From positions 69,793,623 through 69,857,622 of the forward strand of contig NC_081861.1 of NCBI RefSeq assembly GCF_963259705.1: a stretch of DNA of 64,000 bases. The letters run 5' to 3'. The translations under genes were made by a program, and so were the position numbers. The notes beneath the pieces are model-generated. The model worked only from the letters and a program-made list of their open reading frames with translations, was not told the DNA's origin and did not search any database. Positions within the stretch are counted from its first letter, which is position 1. Every line of letters begins with the position of its first letter. This document shows positions 8,564 to 19,569 of this stretch, piece after piece. Source of the DNA: Myotis daubentonii (lineage: Eukaryota > Chordata > Mammalia > Chiroptera > Vespertilionidae).

Positions 8564-9325
8564 AAGGCCTACAAATTCCCACTTCAACACTCCCATCCTT
8601 CCTGTTATTAAACCAAATGGCTTGTATCGCCTGGTTCAAGACCTCAGAGCCATTAACTCGGCAGTACTGCCTATAGCCCCTGTTGTGCCAATCCCTATAC
8701 CATTCTATCCTCTATTCCCCCTTCGTCCTCCTTTTTTATGGTCCTTGATCTAAAAGATGCCTTCTTCACTATCCCTTTAGATTCACAATGTCAGGACCTC
8801 TTTGCTTTCACCTAGACTGACCCAGAAACTAGACACTCACAGCAGCTCACATGGATGGTTCTGCCCCAGAAGTTTAGGGATAGCCCCCACCTCTTTGGGC
8901 AGGCATTGGCAAAGGACTTATGGGATCTGACGCTGCCCAGAAACTCTTTCTTACAATATGTAGATGACCTTCTACTGTGCAGCCCTGATCTCCAAACTTC
9001 CTAGGAGGACACGTGTTTACTCCTTAATTTTCTTGCCCAGCCTGGTTACTGGATCTCAGCAACCAAGGTTCAGCTCTCCCAGTCAGCAGTAACATACCTC
9101 AGGGTTAGAATTTCACAGGACCGGAAGGAGATTACTGCAGACCGTAAAAGTCTTATCTCTTTCTTACTAAGACCAACCAACAAGTCTGACCTTCTTTCTT
9201 TCCTGGGGGTGGCTGGCTTTCTCTGCTCCTGGATCCCCAATTACAGTAACTTACTCAGACCTCTGTATGAGGAAACTAAGGGGGACCCCAAAGAACTTCT
9301 AGACTCCTCTAAACCTATAGATTCA
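8564..9325 (+). pseudogene. pol: Reverse transcriptase remnant, right of the insertion
   Basis: This continues the RT cut at 3908. Recognisable pieces are NGLYRLVQDLRAIN near 8620, the catalytic QYVDDLL with YVDD at 8957-8968, and the thumb/connection segment SFLGVAGFLCSWIPNYSNLLRPLY at about 9197-9268. At least one frameshift (near 8700) and several stops separate them. An ERVK-like LTR cuts it again at 9326. Confidence 0.85.
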
Positions 9326-10393
9326 TGCCAGGAGCCGGTCCATCCTTGCTGTTTCAAGGGACCTGGCATATATGGCATACTGTTCTTAATGTGTTTGCTC
9401 ACCTTCTTGGCACTATGTGTCTTAACCAAGGTCACCTCTCTGAGAAAGGTTGTTTCCCCAGGTAGGGATTTTCCCCTGAAGTTAGGGAGGGAATAAAACC
9501 CCTTAACTAAGTGCCAGGCAGGTAATTAATCACTTTAACTATGAACAATCATGCTTAAGCTACATAATCTTTACTCCCTGGAATGGAGATAAGAAACACC
9601 CTAACCTTTGGAATAGAGATTGATAGGATTGGAATCAACTGGTATAAATACAGATGTAACAAGACAACAGGACACAGAACCTAGACACAGAACCTACACA
9701 GAACCTAGACACAGAACCTACACAGAACCTAGAGACAGAAGAACTTCGCTGGAGAGAACATGGCAAAAGATCCTGGACAGAAACTGGCCACAGAACCTAG
9801 AGACAGAACCTAGTGAGATAACCTGGCTGAAGAACCTAGAGACAGAACCTGGCTACAGAACCTGGATAGAACATGGCAAGAGAACCTGACTAGAACCTGG
9901 TGACTGAACCTGGCAAAAGATCCTGGACAGAACCTGACTACAGAACCTGGCAGGAGAACCTGGACAGAACCTGGAGACAGAATCTGGCTGCAAAACCTAG
10001 CAAGAGAACAAGGCAACAGAACCTGGACAGAACCTGGCAACAGTACTTGGCAACAGACCCTGGACAGAACCTGGCAACAGAACTTGGTAGGAGAACCTGG
10101 ATAGAACCTGGCTGGAGAACCTGGCTAGAGAACCTGGTGACAGAACTTGGCTGGAAAACCTGGACACAGAACCTGGCTGGAGAACCTAGTGAGAGAACAT
10201 GGCTAGAGAACCTAGACACAGAACTTGGCTGGAGATCCTAGACAGAACTTGGGTGTAGATCCTAACCAGAACTTGGCTAGAGATCCTGGTTAGGCTGCTG
10301 ATCAACTGAACGCTGTCTCCATGTCATTCCTTCTTCGCCGACTCTATCCACACCTTTGGGGACCCCTGGACCTGCTGGGGTTGGACCCCAGCA
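9326..10393 (-). mobile_element. Solo LTR, class II (ERVK-like), copy 2
   Basis: A 1,068-bp inverted relative of 985-1764. On + it starts TGCCAGGAGCCGGTCC and ends GGTTGGACCCCAGCA, flanked by a perfect 6-bp duplication GATTCA (9320-9325 and 10394-10399). It splits RT from the connection/RNase H part of the class I pol. The extra length over copy 1 is in the internal minisatellite. Confidence 0.88.
9660..10280 (-). repeat. Expanded minisatellite in the ERVK-like LTR
   Basis: About 620 bp of degenerate units built on AGAACCTGG, the complement of the array at 1080-1420. Open frames across it on both strands are repeat-encoded and not genes. Confidence 0.85.
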
Positions 10394-10399
10394 GATTCA

Positions 10400-10910
10400 G
10401 CCTTCAAATCCTTAAAGCAGGTACTTGTCCAGGCCCTAGCACTACACCTTCTGGACCTCTCATGGTCATTTATACTATACACCCATGAAAATCATGGCCT
10501 GGCTCTGGGGGTTCTAGGACAATTCAAAGGTCCCTCTTTCGCCCCAGTGGCCTACCTATCAAAACAACTGGACCCAACCTATAGGAGCTGGGCCCCTTGC
10601 CTCAGAGCTCTGCAAGGGTGGCCATTCTGGCCCTGGAAAGCTCTAAACTTACCTTTGGGCAGCACATCCTCCAGGACCTTGTGACCCATAAGGCCATACA
10701 ACATCTCTCACTTTCACAACTTTAGACATACTATTTGGTTTTCATTGAAAACCACCAGTTTTCTTCCACTCCTTGCTCTCCCTTGAAACCTGCTACTCTC
10801 CTCCCCATTGGGACAGATCCTCCTCTTCACTCCTGCATTGAAACAATTACCCAGTTTATATCTCCCTTTCCTCATATTTCACCCACTCTTCTCTCCACAC
10901 CTGAGTAAAC
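10400..10910 (+). pseudogene. pol: pol connection domain remnant
   Basis: The class I pol resumes after the LTR. Translation gives a connection-domain segment with YTHENHGLALGVLGQ and PVAYLSKQLD near 10480-10575, then decays through stops. It links the RT of 8564-9325 with the RNase H that follows. Confidence 0.75.
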
Positions 10911-11345
10911 CCTTTACATCGACAGCAGCTCTACCCACACAAAGGAGGGACAATATAAAACAGGATATGCTATAGAATCCAGTGATCCATCCATAATAGA
11001 AGCTAGTCCTCTTCCCTGCAACACAACATCTCAGCAAGCGGAACTCATATCCCTTACCAGAGCCCTAACCACCTCAGCTGGCAAGTCCATAAATATCTAC
11101 ACTGACTCTAAATATGCATGCCACATAATTCATTCTGGCCCCAGTATATGGCGTGAATGGGGATTTCTAACCACCAAAGGCAATCCCCTGCACAACCATA
11201 CATACATTACATACATCAAGGCCTTACTCAATGTATCCTTGCTGTCCAAAGCAGCTGCCATCATACATTGCAAAGGACACAAGAATTCTACGGACCCTAT
11301 TGCTATTGGCAATAACCTGGCAGACAGGACAGCAAAAAGAGTTGC
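10911..11345 (+). pseudogene. pol: RNase H remnant
   Basis: A segment with LYIDSSSTH (first acidic residue), QQAELISLTRAL (Glu helix) and IYTDSKYACHIIH (third acidic residue) follows RNase H order. The last part, HCKGHKNSTDPIAIGNNLAD, also fits. Codons are mostly open from 10911 to about 11345, making this one of the better preserved parts of the provirus. Confidence 0.82.
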
Positions 11346-12500
11346 CCAGTCAGGCACCACCCAAACTAACTTAATACTACTGGCCTTACATACAATATCC
11401 CCACAATACTCAAAAGAAGAACATCTCAAGTATCTAGGGTACGCCCAGAAGCAAGGGTGGTACATTCAGGCAGGAAAATTCATCCTTCCACAGGCCCAAG
11501 CAATAGAGATACTCCAGGGAATCCATAATACTTTCCATGGGGGACATAAACCCCTTCTGCTGTACATCACTAGCTTTCTGTCTTTTCTGTCTCTATTCTC
11601 CTTAATACAAAAGATAACTAACACATGTGAAATCTGCAGTCCCTGCTCTCCTCAGGGTGGAGACCGCCCTCGCTCTTTCCCAACACACCAGATAAGGGGA
11701 AACCTCCCAGAGCAGGGCTGGCAGATAGACTTCACACACAGGCCCCCACATAAAAAAACACCATTATCTCCTCACATTAGGACACATTTTCAGGATGGAT
11801 AGATGCCCATCCCACCAGCAGGGAGAGTGCTCAAACAGTAGTGGTAGCCCTCACCCATGACATCATGCCCCGCTTTGGCTTTCCAATGTTTCTTCAATCT
11901 GATAATGGCCCCACTTTTGTCTCTCAGATAATGCATCTGGTCTCTCAAACTTTAAAGATCAAATGGAGCCTCCACATCCCCTACCACCGTCAGTGTTGGG
12001 TAAAGTAGAAAAGGCCAGTCATCTCTTAAAACACATCTAACCAAGCTATCCTTAGAGCTCCATATGCCGTGGACTGAACTTCTCCCCCTGAGACTGAGGG
12101 CCATGCCATGACAACCACTACTTTTAAGCCCCTTCAAGATCATGTATGGGTGGCCTTTTGCACTCCAAGCCCTGGAGGACAATTTCACTTCCCCGGGAGA
12201 CTACTTCCCTGCTTTTGCCCATATGAGGGCACTCTTCTTCTCCGTCCCTTTCCTACAACTTCTACTCAGCTCTCAGTCCTCCCTGGGGACTTGGTCTATG
12301 CCAAGAAAAAAGGAAAAGCATCCTTAACACCCACATGGGAGGGGCCTTTCCCAGTCATACTATCTACCCTATGGCAGCAAAGGTACAAGGAATATACCAG
12401 TAGTATCACCTCTCACACATTAAGCCATACAAACCTCTACACAAAACACTACCTTCCTACACTTCTACCCCCACAGGACCTACCTCTCTCAGGCTCACCA
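11346..12500 (+). pseudogene. pol: Integrase remnant
   Basis: The zinc-binding N-domain is visible as FHGGHK plus CEIC (11626-11637). The core follows with GWQIDF, LQSDNGPTF (second acidic position, near 11896) and a C-terminal domain PGDLVYAKKKG...WEGPF at about 12284-12345. The open frame ends at TAG 11800-11802 through a frameshift, and many stops follow from 12000 on, so it cannot be expressed whole. Confidence 0.82.
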
Positions 12501-12599
12501 AATGTCTTCCCACCATCCCTGAAGAAGACTCAGTGGCACCATCCAGGACCTGATGGCTTATCATTCCTCACAGGCTCAATTCTACCATTTCCTGCAGTG

Positions 12600-13500
12600 C
12601 ATCCTGGAAGACTGGCCCTGGTGGCAACTGCGATCTGCTTCCCCAGAAGACTTACACTCATGGATAGCAGATCCTACCTGGCAAGGGACCCTCTGATTTT
12701 TTACTCTGGAAGAAGCTCAGGTTTTCGAATTCCTTTTTATGTCTTGTTTCCTCACCATAATCCTCCTACAGGCAAGGGACAATGAATGCACCAGTGAAGG
12801 TTTTTGGTATTTTCAGGTAAAACAGACTTGGGATGATGAGGGAGTCATCAAATCTACTGTCTGGGATGGGAAATCCTCTAGTATCAGTCTCTATTTCGAT
12901 GCCTGTGTGGCCATGGCCCCGGGGTGGTCTAGCTGCTGTGGGTGGTATTGGGCCTATGCCACCGACCACAAATATCTATGTATGAAATACCGCCAGAAGG
13001 GGGACTGTGACAATGTAGGGGAGTTCTACTGTCCATATTGGCAGTGTTCTTACTACCACTCGGGTGCTTTACGTAGTCCACTAGTAAACCTCAGACCCCC
13101 CTCAGACTGTGGCCCCCTAACGTGTAGTCCTGTCAGCTTTACCATATCAAACCAAGCAGACCTACTCTGGAACCAGGCTCAGTCAGCAGGAATTAGAATA
13201 GATGGAGGGGACAGGGATCCCAGGGGTATAATTGTCCTCATCAAAACCTATATTAATCCCTGACTTATCCTCCCCCACTAAAGGACATTCTCTCTCTTCC
13301 CATGAACTCTGGGCCTACTCCTTTACCCACCCTCATCAACACAACCTTCATCTACTCTCTAACATCGATCCCTCCTTCTTTATACCCTCCTGGATTTGTC
13401 TGTCACTGGCTTGAACTCTCATCATAGCTACTCCAATCCCAACCTATTGGACCACTAACTTAACTCTTACCTATACCAAACCTCAACGAACCCTATACAA
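12600..13500 (+). pseudogene. env: env surface subunit remnant
   Basis: The longest open part is 12739-13263: a short hydrophobic leader-like start (SCFLTIILL) followed by a Cys- and Trp-rich region (WSSCCGWYWAYATDHKYLC, CPYWQCSYYH). Cys-rich surface glycoprotein sequence between integrase and a transmembrane subunit is the expected env arrangement. The frame breaks at 13261-13263 and the rest of the surface subunit is frameshifted. Confidence 0.75.
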
Positions 13501-13655
13501 TATCTCTCTTTAATACGGAAAACACTACCTGTTTAACCAATACCTCTCAAACCACTACCTCAGCTACCCCTACACCTTACTACTATGCACAATCTATAAA
13601 TTTACCCCCTCCTTTAGCCTGCCCTCCCCCTGGTATTTTTCTCCTCTGTGGGACG

Positions 13656-14235
13656 ATGGTCTACACCTGTGTCCCCCAGGACCTATCACACTCGCTCTGT
13701 CTTTATCTCTTCCTAATCCCCAATCTTTCTGTCAGAACAGAGGGAGAAATCGAACCCTCTCTTGGTCTTCTCAGGCCTTGCCACAAAAGGGTGGCCCTTG
13801 TTCCCCTCTTAGTGGGTACAGGAGTCCTCACTGCAGTAGGGACAGGCATAGGAGGCATTTCCTCTTCTGTTCATTTCTACCACAAATTGCTGAATTTTCA
13901 GAAGATATCTTCATCATTTAGCAACTCCTTTGAATCCCTTCAAAGGCAATTAGACTCTTTAGCAGCAGTAGCCCTACAGAACCAGCGCACTTTAGATCTC
14001 TTGACAGCAGAAAAAGGTGGCACCTGTGTCTTTCTTGGGGAAGAACGCTGCTACTTTGTTAATGAATCAGGAATTGTCAAAGATCACATTAAATCCCTCC
14101 GAGACAGGATTGAACAAAGATGATGTAAACAGCAAAAAGGGGGGTATGCCATTTTTGGCTCACTTGCCCCATGGCTTCTCCCATTTTTAGGCCCACTGGT
14201 ATCTATTCTTTTAATTTTGTTCTTTGGCCCCTGTC
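13656..14235 (+). pseudogene. env: env transmembrane subunit remnant
   Basis: The open frame 13656-14123 contains a hydrophobic fusion-peptide-like stretch (VALVPLLVGTGVLTAVG), a heptad-repeat helix region and the cysteine loop CVFLGEERC. In the loop one Cys of the usual adjacent pair is Arg. A stop at 14121-14123 truncates the protein before the membrane anchor, and anchor-like hydrophobic coding sequence follows out of frame (about 14150-14235). It is a dead copy. Confidence 0.78.
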
Positions 14236-14445
14236 TCATGTGATATTTCGTCAACCAGAGATGGGAGAGATCTATCTGGCCTTGAACTCTGAACAGGGAC
14301 GTCTATATCACCAGAATCTTTGAGACCCCAGGTAAATGCCTCTGATGACACCCCTTCTCAGCAGAAAGCAGCTATGGAAGATGGACCTTCACCCCCTGAC
14401 CCTCCCCAGACTCTCAAATTTTTTATTATTACCAAAAGCCTGGAA

Positions 14446-14779
14446 TGATAGATCACCCCTTCCCCGAAGTGGCAGGTGGAGAAATGGTAATCATGACGTG
14501 GCCTGCAGCCCAGAAATACCAGAAGTGGCGGTAATCATGATGCGGTCATCGGCCTGCAGACTGGAAATACCAGGAGGCCCAATTCTGTACCTTATATGGA
14601 CTATACATTGAATCACCTATCAGCGGCAACCAAGTACCTTAAACCCCCATTCTTTCCTCATTCATCCCTTCAAAAGGAGTGCTTACCTCTGCCGGGGTCG
14701 CTGTTGCGAGACAGCCCAGCAGGTCATTCTCCTACTTAAGCCTGTAATACCTGGTTTTGGGTTCCCGACTGATCTTTCA
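14446..14779 (+). repeat. 3' LTR of the class I provirus
   Basis: A 334-bp LTR starting TGATAGATCACC and ending CTTTCA, homologous to 463-808. The AATAAA present in the 5' LTR is CTTAAG here. The 5-bp duplication CTCCT follows at 14780-14784. The presumed polypurine tract just upstream (AAAAGCCTGGAA) is degenerate. Confidence 0.88.
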
Positions 14780-14864
14780 CTCCTTACTTAGTTTTAAATC
14801 ATTAATTGTAGCATACTAAGATAAATACTAAGATGATTTATCACAATTCATAATGAAACCAAAA

Positions 14865-15499
14865 TGTAGTTTTTTGCATCTGAGTTCGTTATCTCATGAA
14901 ATCAAATAATGAGTCACAGACAAAAATGGTTAGTGAAGCCGAAGTTTATTGAGAATAGCCAGTCCTGTAAAAGGTGCAGCTGGGGTTCTAGGAACAGGGC
15001 AGTGTTCATAACTTCCTTTCCATGTTATAGTCAGGAGTAGTTTAGCATCCAAGACAATTAAAATCTATTATTCCATGTGTGGAGGCCCACATGGTTATAA
15101 GCAATTTGGGTCAAGGATGTGCTCCCCTACAGGAATCCATTGTGTGCAGGGAAGAAGTGAGAGGGCAAAAGGAAGCGCAAGCTTTTTAATTTAGGGGGTG
15201 AAGACAGCCTTGCTATCTCCTGATTTGTCTTTTCAAAGAATTTTGCCTTAGCAACATCCTTGGGATTGGTTTATATGTCTTACTGCCTTGGGATTGGTTA
15301 TCTGCATGCTGCCTGTCTTAGTAATATCCACAGATTTTAAAGCTTGTGCCTCCTGTGCACGCTCTTCCTTCCCCTCCTAGTTGGGGTGCTGTAGTGATTC
15401 CGCTAGCAGGATTCCAGGTTCTATTTCCTCACCCCTCCCAACCCCATTGTCTTGATTCCTGACTACCTAGCTTCCCTCTGTCTCCCCAATAATCTACTA
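14865..15499 (-). mobile_element. Solo LTR of an unassigned family, inverted copy
   Basis: The reverse complement aligns along its length with 19570-20190. Shared blocks include GGGCCTCCACACATGGA-type sequence, ATAACCAATCCCAAGG, CTCAATAAA and TCATGAGATAACGAACTCAG. CCAAT-like motifs upstream and AATAAA near the 3' end support an LTR. I could not find a convincing target duplication, so the edges are approximate and the class is not assigned. Confidence 0.7.
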
Positions 15500-16213
15500 A
15501 ATTCATATTAGTCAATAATTTCACTTTTTCTTTTCCTGTATATATTTGTCAAATTGAATGATTAAATTATAAAAGCACTATCACTGAAGTATTTGGCTTA
15601 TCTTACGAATAAGAAGTAACAATTTTAGAGGAGAAATATTGATTTTGGGGAGTCAATAATATAAACTGTATCTTTCTGTCTTTGCTGAATATATAAGAGA
15701 AGTAATAGACATTATTTAAAATTTAAAACACAAAATAGCTAACAAAAAAACATATAAACTCTTTTATATACTAAATAAAATTTTTTAATTCCCTAGAGAA
15801 AGAATTTTTATGGCAATCTATATAAATCTATTGTAAATGGTTTAAGTTGAATATACATTTTGTATTACTATCTGTGGCTCAGACTGCAAGATGGTCATCA
15901 AATCTGTTTCTTCTGTTTTCATGGCACAAAGCTTGAAGTTATGTGTGACCATGTGGGTAATCTCTGGACAGTGAAACATGAGAAGAAATGTATGCCACTT
16001 TCAAGTCTTGTCCCAATATCCTCACCTATGTGATCTTCCAGAATATTTTTTCCTTTTGGCTGTGTGTATTGGAAACAACTTTGCTAGTTGTACATTTCAT
16101 ATGAGAGATGGAACCTGGAGAAGGAAATTACCATTTGGAAAGGGCAGACTGATCAAGAACACTCATGTTGAAATTTTATGTGAGGCAAAAATAAACTTTT
16201 ACTTTTTTAAAGA
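15500..16213. other. AT-rich interval, nothing recognised
   Basis: No repeat family, RNA gene or coding signal is evident. An open frame of 95 codons at 15978-16265 runs into the neighbouring LTR and lacks recognisable domains. Confidence 0.5.
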
Positions 16214-16838
16214 TGTCAACATAAAAACATTCAAACCTGTAAAGAATTTTTGTGAGTTTATTTGAGCCAAACTGTCAACAAATGCCAAGCAGAACCTCAA
16301 TGAATTGAGATAATGCTCCGGAGAATGGAGGGTTACATCTGTATTTCTACATTGCAATCAAAGGAAGAGACATAGGTGGGTTACATGAAATCCACTGGTG
16401 ATAGACTAGAGAGGCTGGAGAAAGAAAATTGGGGAAACCCCTGGGATTGGATAAAAAGTAAAATGATAGACACATACTTAGGTGGGTGCAGGAACAATGA
16501 ACATGATAACAATGAAGGAATTTGTGGTACCTGTCCTGGCGCCCAGGCACATTAGGTTGTGCCCCAAGGGGTCTGGAAAAAGGGAAGTTACAAGTTACTC
16601 AGACATTTCAAGGGTATGTTATTGTAGATGCAAAAAGACAGATAGGCTCAGTTAAGGTACAGGTTGACCTTGTCAGTGAAGATACCAGCCTAGGATGTAA
16701 CTACCCACCATAACTGCTTTTAGTTAAAGTTTAATTTCAGACCATCCTTTGTGGTGCTTTAGGTCTCTGAGTTTGCAAGACCACCATGCAGGCCTTCCCT
16801 GAGCTTGTCAGGTTAGCACGTGGCCCCTTTCGTCCACA
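16214..16838 (-). mobile_element. Solo LTR, class I, copy 1 of the chimera's retrovirus
   Basis: On + it starts TGTCAACATAAAAACATTC and ends TTTCGTCCACA. A 4-bp duplication AAGA flanks it (16210-16213 and 16839-16842), which fits a class I retrovirus. It is a complete relative of the LTR at 3921-4487 and defines the true LTR end that the chimera lacks. The AATAAA lies about 40 nt from the LTR 3' end on the - strand. Confidence 0.85.
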
Positions 16839-17095
16839 AAGACATGGATATTTGGGAGGTTTATACGTTACTGCAGCAAGTATACCTTATATAAAATACC
16901 ATGCCATACTCACTTTGAATGTACCAACAGAACACAATCCCTGGATTTAGTTAGCCCAATATTTTTTCTGGTTTGATTAAACTCATTCACTCTTTAGTTT
17001 TTTTCCTTGAGATAATAAAATGTATACTAAGTTAGTGCCTGAGTAGTAGGTTATACAACCTATTCTTTTGAGGAGGAAACTGGTCTTGCAAGATA

Positions 17096-17425
17096 TGTCA
17101 GGCCATAGAAACTATGAACAATGCACTGCCTTGGGGGTTGGGGGGAGGTCATTATCACTGGCCCTAGGACAGATCATAGGATATGGCCTGGGGACCTCAA
17201 CACCTGGGGGCCTTCCTGTAAGCCCATGAAAGGGGGCGGAACCATATCTGCAAGATAAAGACCCCAGAAGGTTATAAAAAGTGAAGCCCTCTGTGTGTTA
17301 CTTCACTCTGATTTGGAAATTATTCCCAGAGTCCACTAGTGTTAATAAATGAGGTCCCTCCCTTTCTCTAGGAAGCATGCTTGGTATTTCTTTGGTCTTC
17401 TGCAATACTTTAACCTATTAAAAGA
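17096..17425 (+). repeat. Probable LTR fragment or solo LTR
   Basis: About 330 bp with promoter-like layout: TTATAAAAAGTGAAGCCC at about 17273, AATAAA at about 17344, and a start TGTCAGGCCATAG. No clear target duplication and no second copy in the window, so this rests on layout only. Confidence 0.45.
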
Positions 17426-17955
17426 CAGGTCTAATTTTATGTAGTTTGTATTGCATCTGTACTTCATGGAGAGAAGAGATGTTAATCAAAATTTGTACAG
17501 TACCCATTTTATCCTCAGAAAGTATTATGAAAATGTTCTTTTGCTCTTTTATTATGTATAAAATAACCTCACCTTGTTTAAAATTTCAGCTTTCTTATTG
17601 AAAATATTTTACTATTTTGATGTCTTTTTTGTTCTTGTTTCTTAAATTGTGACTATATTAGTAAAAATGCATTTTCCTTAGTTCTTTTAATAGGATAACA
17701 GATTCATTCAAACTAGTTCAATAAATAAAGAAAATTGTTGTAAGGGAAGAATGAGGCTCTCAGAAATCTGAAAAAAGGAACTGACAATTGCAAGATAGTA
17801 TTTGGAAAGCAATTGGAAACCAAGGTCAACAGGCAGTCCTTTTATATCTATTCATAGCTATCTCTAATTTTGCTTGCATATTTGTTTCAGTGGCTTTTTT
17901 GTCTGTACCAACACGTATTCTCTGCTTATTTATGAATACTGTGGTGCAAGACTCA
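17426..17955. other. AT-rich interval, nothing recognised
   Basis: Low-complexity AT-rich DNA without coding signal or identifiable repeat. The left duplication of the L1 at 17967 starts at 17956. Confidence 0.5.
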
Positions 17956-17966
17956 TTGTGACTTTT

Positions 17967-19224
17967 TTTAAATTTATTTTTATTGTTTACACTATTACAG
18001 ATGTCCCCATTTCTCCCACCTTTGCCCACCTCCCCTTGTCCTCTTCCTCCCTTCCCTCTGGCCATAACCACACTGTTGTCTGTATCTATGTGTTATGCAT
18101 ATATGTTCTTTGGCTACCCCCTTCACCTTCTTTCATCCAGTTGTTCCCTCACCCCTTTCCTCTGACAGCTGTCAGTCTGCTCCATGTATCCATGCCTCTG
18201 ATTCTATTTTGTTCATCAGTTTATTTTGTTCATTAGATTCCACATATAAGTGAGATCATATGGTGTTTGTCTTTCTCTGACCGGCTCATTTTACTTAGCA
18301 TAATGATCTCCAGGTCCATCCATGCTGTCGCAAAAGATAAGATTCCCTTCTTTTTTATAGCTCATAGTATTCCATTGTGTAAATGTACCACAGTTTTTAA
18401 TACACTTATCTACTGATCGACACTTGGGCTATTTTCAGATCTTCACTATTGCAAATGCTGCTGCTACAAACATAAGGGTGCATATATTCCTTCTGATTGG
18501 TGTTTCAGAATCCTTAGGATATATTTCTAGAAGTGGGATCACTGGGTCAAAAGGCAGTTTTATTTAATATTGAGGAAACTTCATACTGTTTTCCACAGTG
18601 GCTGCACCAGTCTGCATTCCCACCAGCAGTCCACTGGGTTTCCCTATTCTCCACATTCTTGCCAGCTCTTGCCTTTTGTTAATTTATTGAAGGTAGCCAT
18701 TCTGGCAGGTGTGTAGTGATATTGCATTATGGTTTTAAATTGCATTTGTCTGATGATTAGTATTGTTGAACATTTTTCATATGTCTCCTGGCCTTCTGTA
18801 TGTCCTCTTTGGAAAAGTGTCTATGCAGATCTTTTGCCCATTTTTTAATTGGATTGATTATCTTCCTGGTGTGGAGTTGTATAAATTCTTTTTATACTTT
18901 GGAAATTAAACACTTATCAGATGAGTTGTTCTGGCAAATATGTACTCTCGTACGGTGGGTTCCCTTTTCATTTGTTGATGGTTTCTTTTGCTGTGGATAA
19001 GCTTTTTAGTTTAGTTTAGTTTGAAGTCCCATTTGTTTATTTTTTTCCCTTTGCTTTTCTTGCCCTAGGAGATATATTAGTAAATATATTGCTCCAAGAG
19101 CTTTCTGAGATTTCACTGCCTATGTTTTCTTCTAGGACTTCTATGGCTTCACATCTTACATTTAAATATTTTATCCCTTTTGAATTTATTCTTGTATATG
19201 GTGTGAGTTGTTGGTCTAGTTTCG
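17967..19224 (-). mobile_element. LINE-1, 5'-truncated
   Basis: On the - strand this is the end of L1 ORF2 followed by the 3' UTR and a short A tail (T run at 17963-17969). Hallmark ORF2 C-terminal sequence is readable in reverse (for example the region complementary to CACATGATCTCACTTATA near 18245). An 11-bp duplication TTGTGACTTTT flanks it (17956-17966 and 19225-19235). It is truncated within ORF2 and carries many stops. Confidence 0.87.
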
Positions 19225-19235
19225 TTGTGACTTTT

Positions 19236-19569
19236 GCCTCTAGTACTCATCTCCTGCCTCTGTCTTAAAGCCTTAATACTTCTACTTCTCTAGAGGGATT
19301 ATCAGCTGTCTATGTTTTCCAATTCTGAAATGTCCAAGACAGGTACTTGAAAAACTCATCGTATCTGGTTTTATGAGTACATATAAAATTTGCTAGCCCT
19401 TAAAACAGAGGTTTAACCTCTGGTCTAGTCACATAGATAGAGAGCATCTGATACAAATATGGCTGCCTGTGCCAGGAACTTTAGCAATGGTAGTTCCACT
19501 TAGCAGGAGGTTTTGTCATGGGGGCCAAATTTTGAAAACAAGAAAGAAATCCAATAATTCTAAATTCAC
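19236..19569. other. Interval without recognised feature
   Basis: About 330 bp between the L1 duplication and the next LTR. Nothing identifiable was seen; the composition is ordinary. Confidence 0.45.

Larger units (their letters stand above)
463..14779 (+). mobile_element. Class I (gamma-type) endogenous retrovirus, broken provirus
   Basis: This is a complete but dead provirus: 5' LTR, primer-binding site, gag, protease, RT/RNase H, integrase, env and 3' LTR in the normal order. It is flanked by a 5-bp duplication CTCCT at 458-462 and 14780-14784. After removing three later insertions (985-1764, 3909-8544, 9326-10393) the retroviral body is about 7.8 kb, a normal class I size. Every coding region is interrupted by stops and frameshifts. 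The two LTRs differ at many positions, including small indels, so the insertion is old; the nested insertions are younger. Class I is inferred from the CCHC knuckle with a single finger, the gag/env layout and the transmembrane subunit. The exact family is not assigned. Confidence 0.9.

Noticed and set aside
9620..10241. Repetitive open frames with REPGQNLATE-like protein
   Set aside because: Encoded by the LTR minisatellite on both strands; no gene context.
13656..14123. Domesticated (syncytin-like) env
   Set aside because: The frame lacks the surface subunit, has an altered cysteine loop and stops before the membrane anchor; no sign of selection can be inferred.
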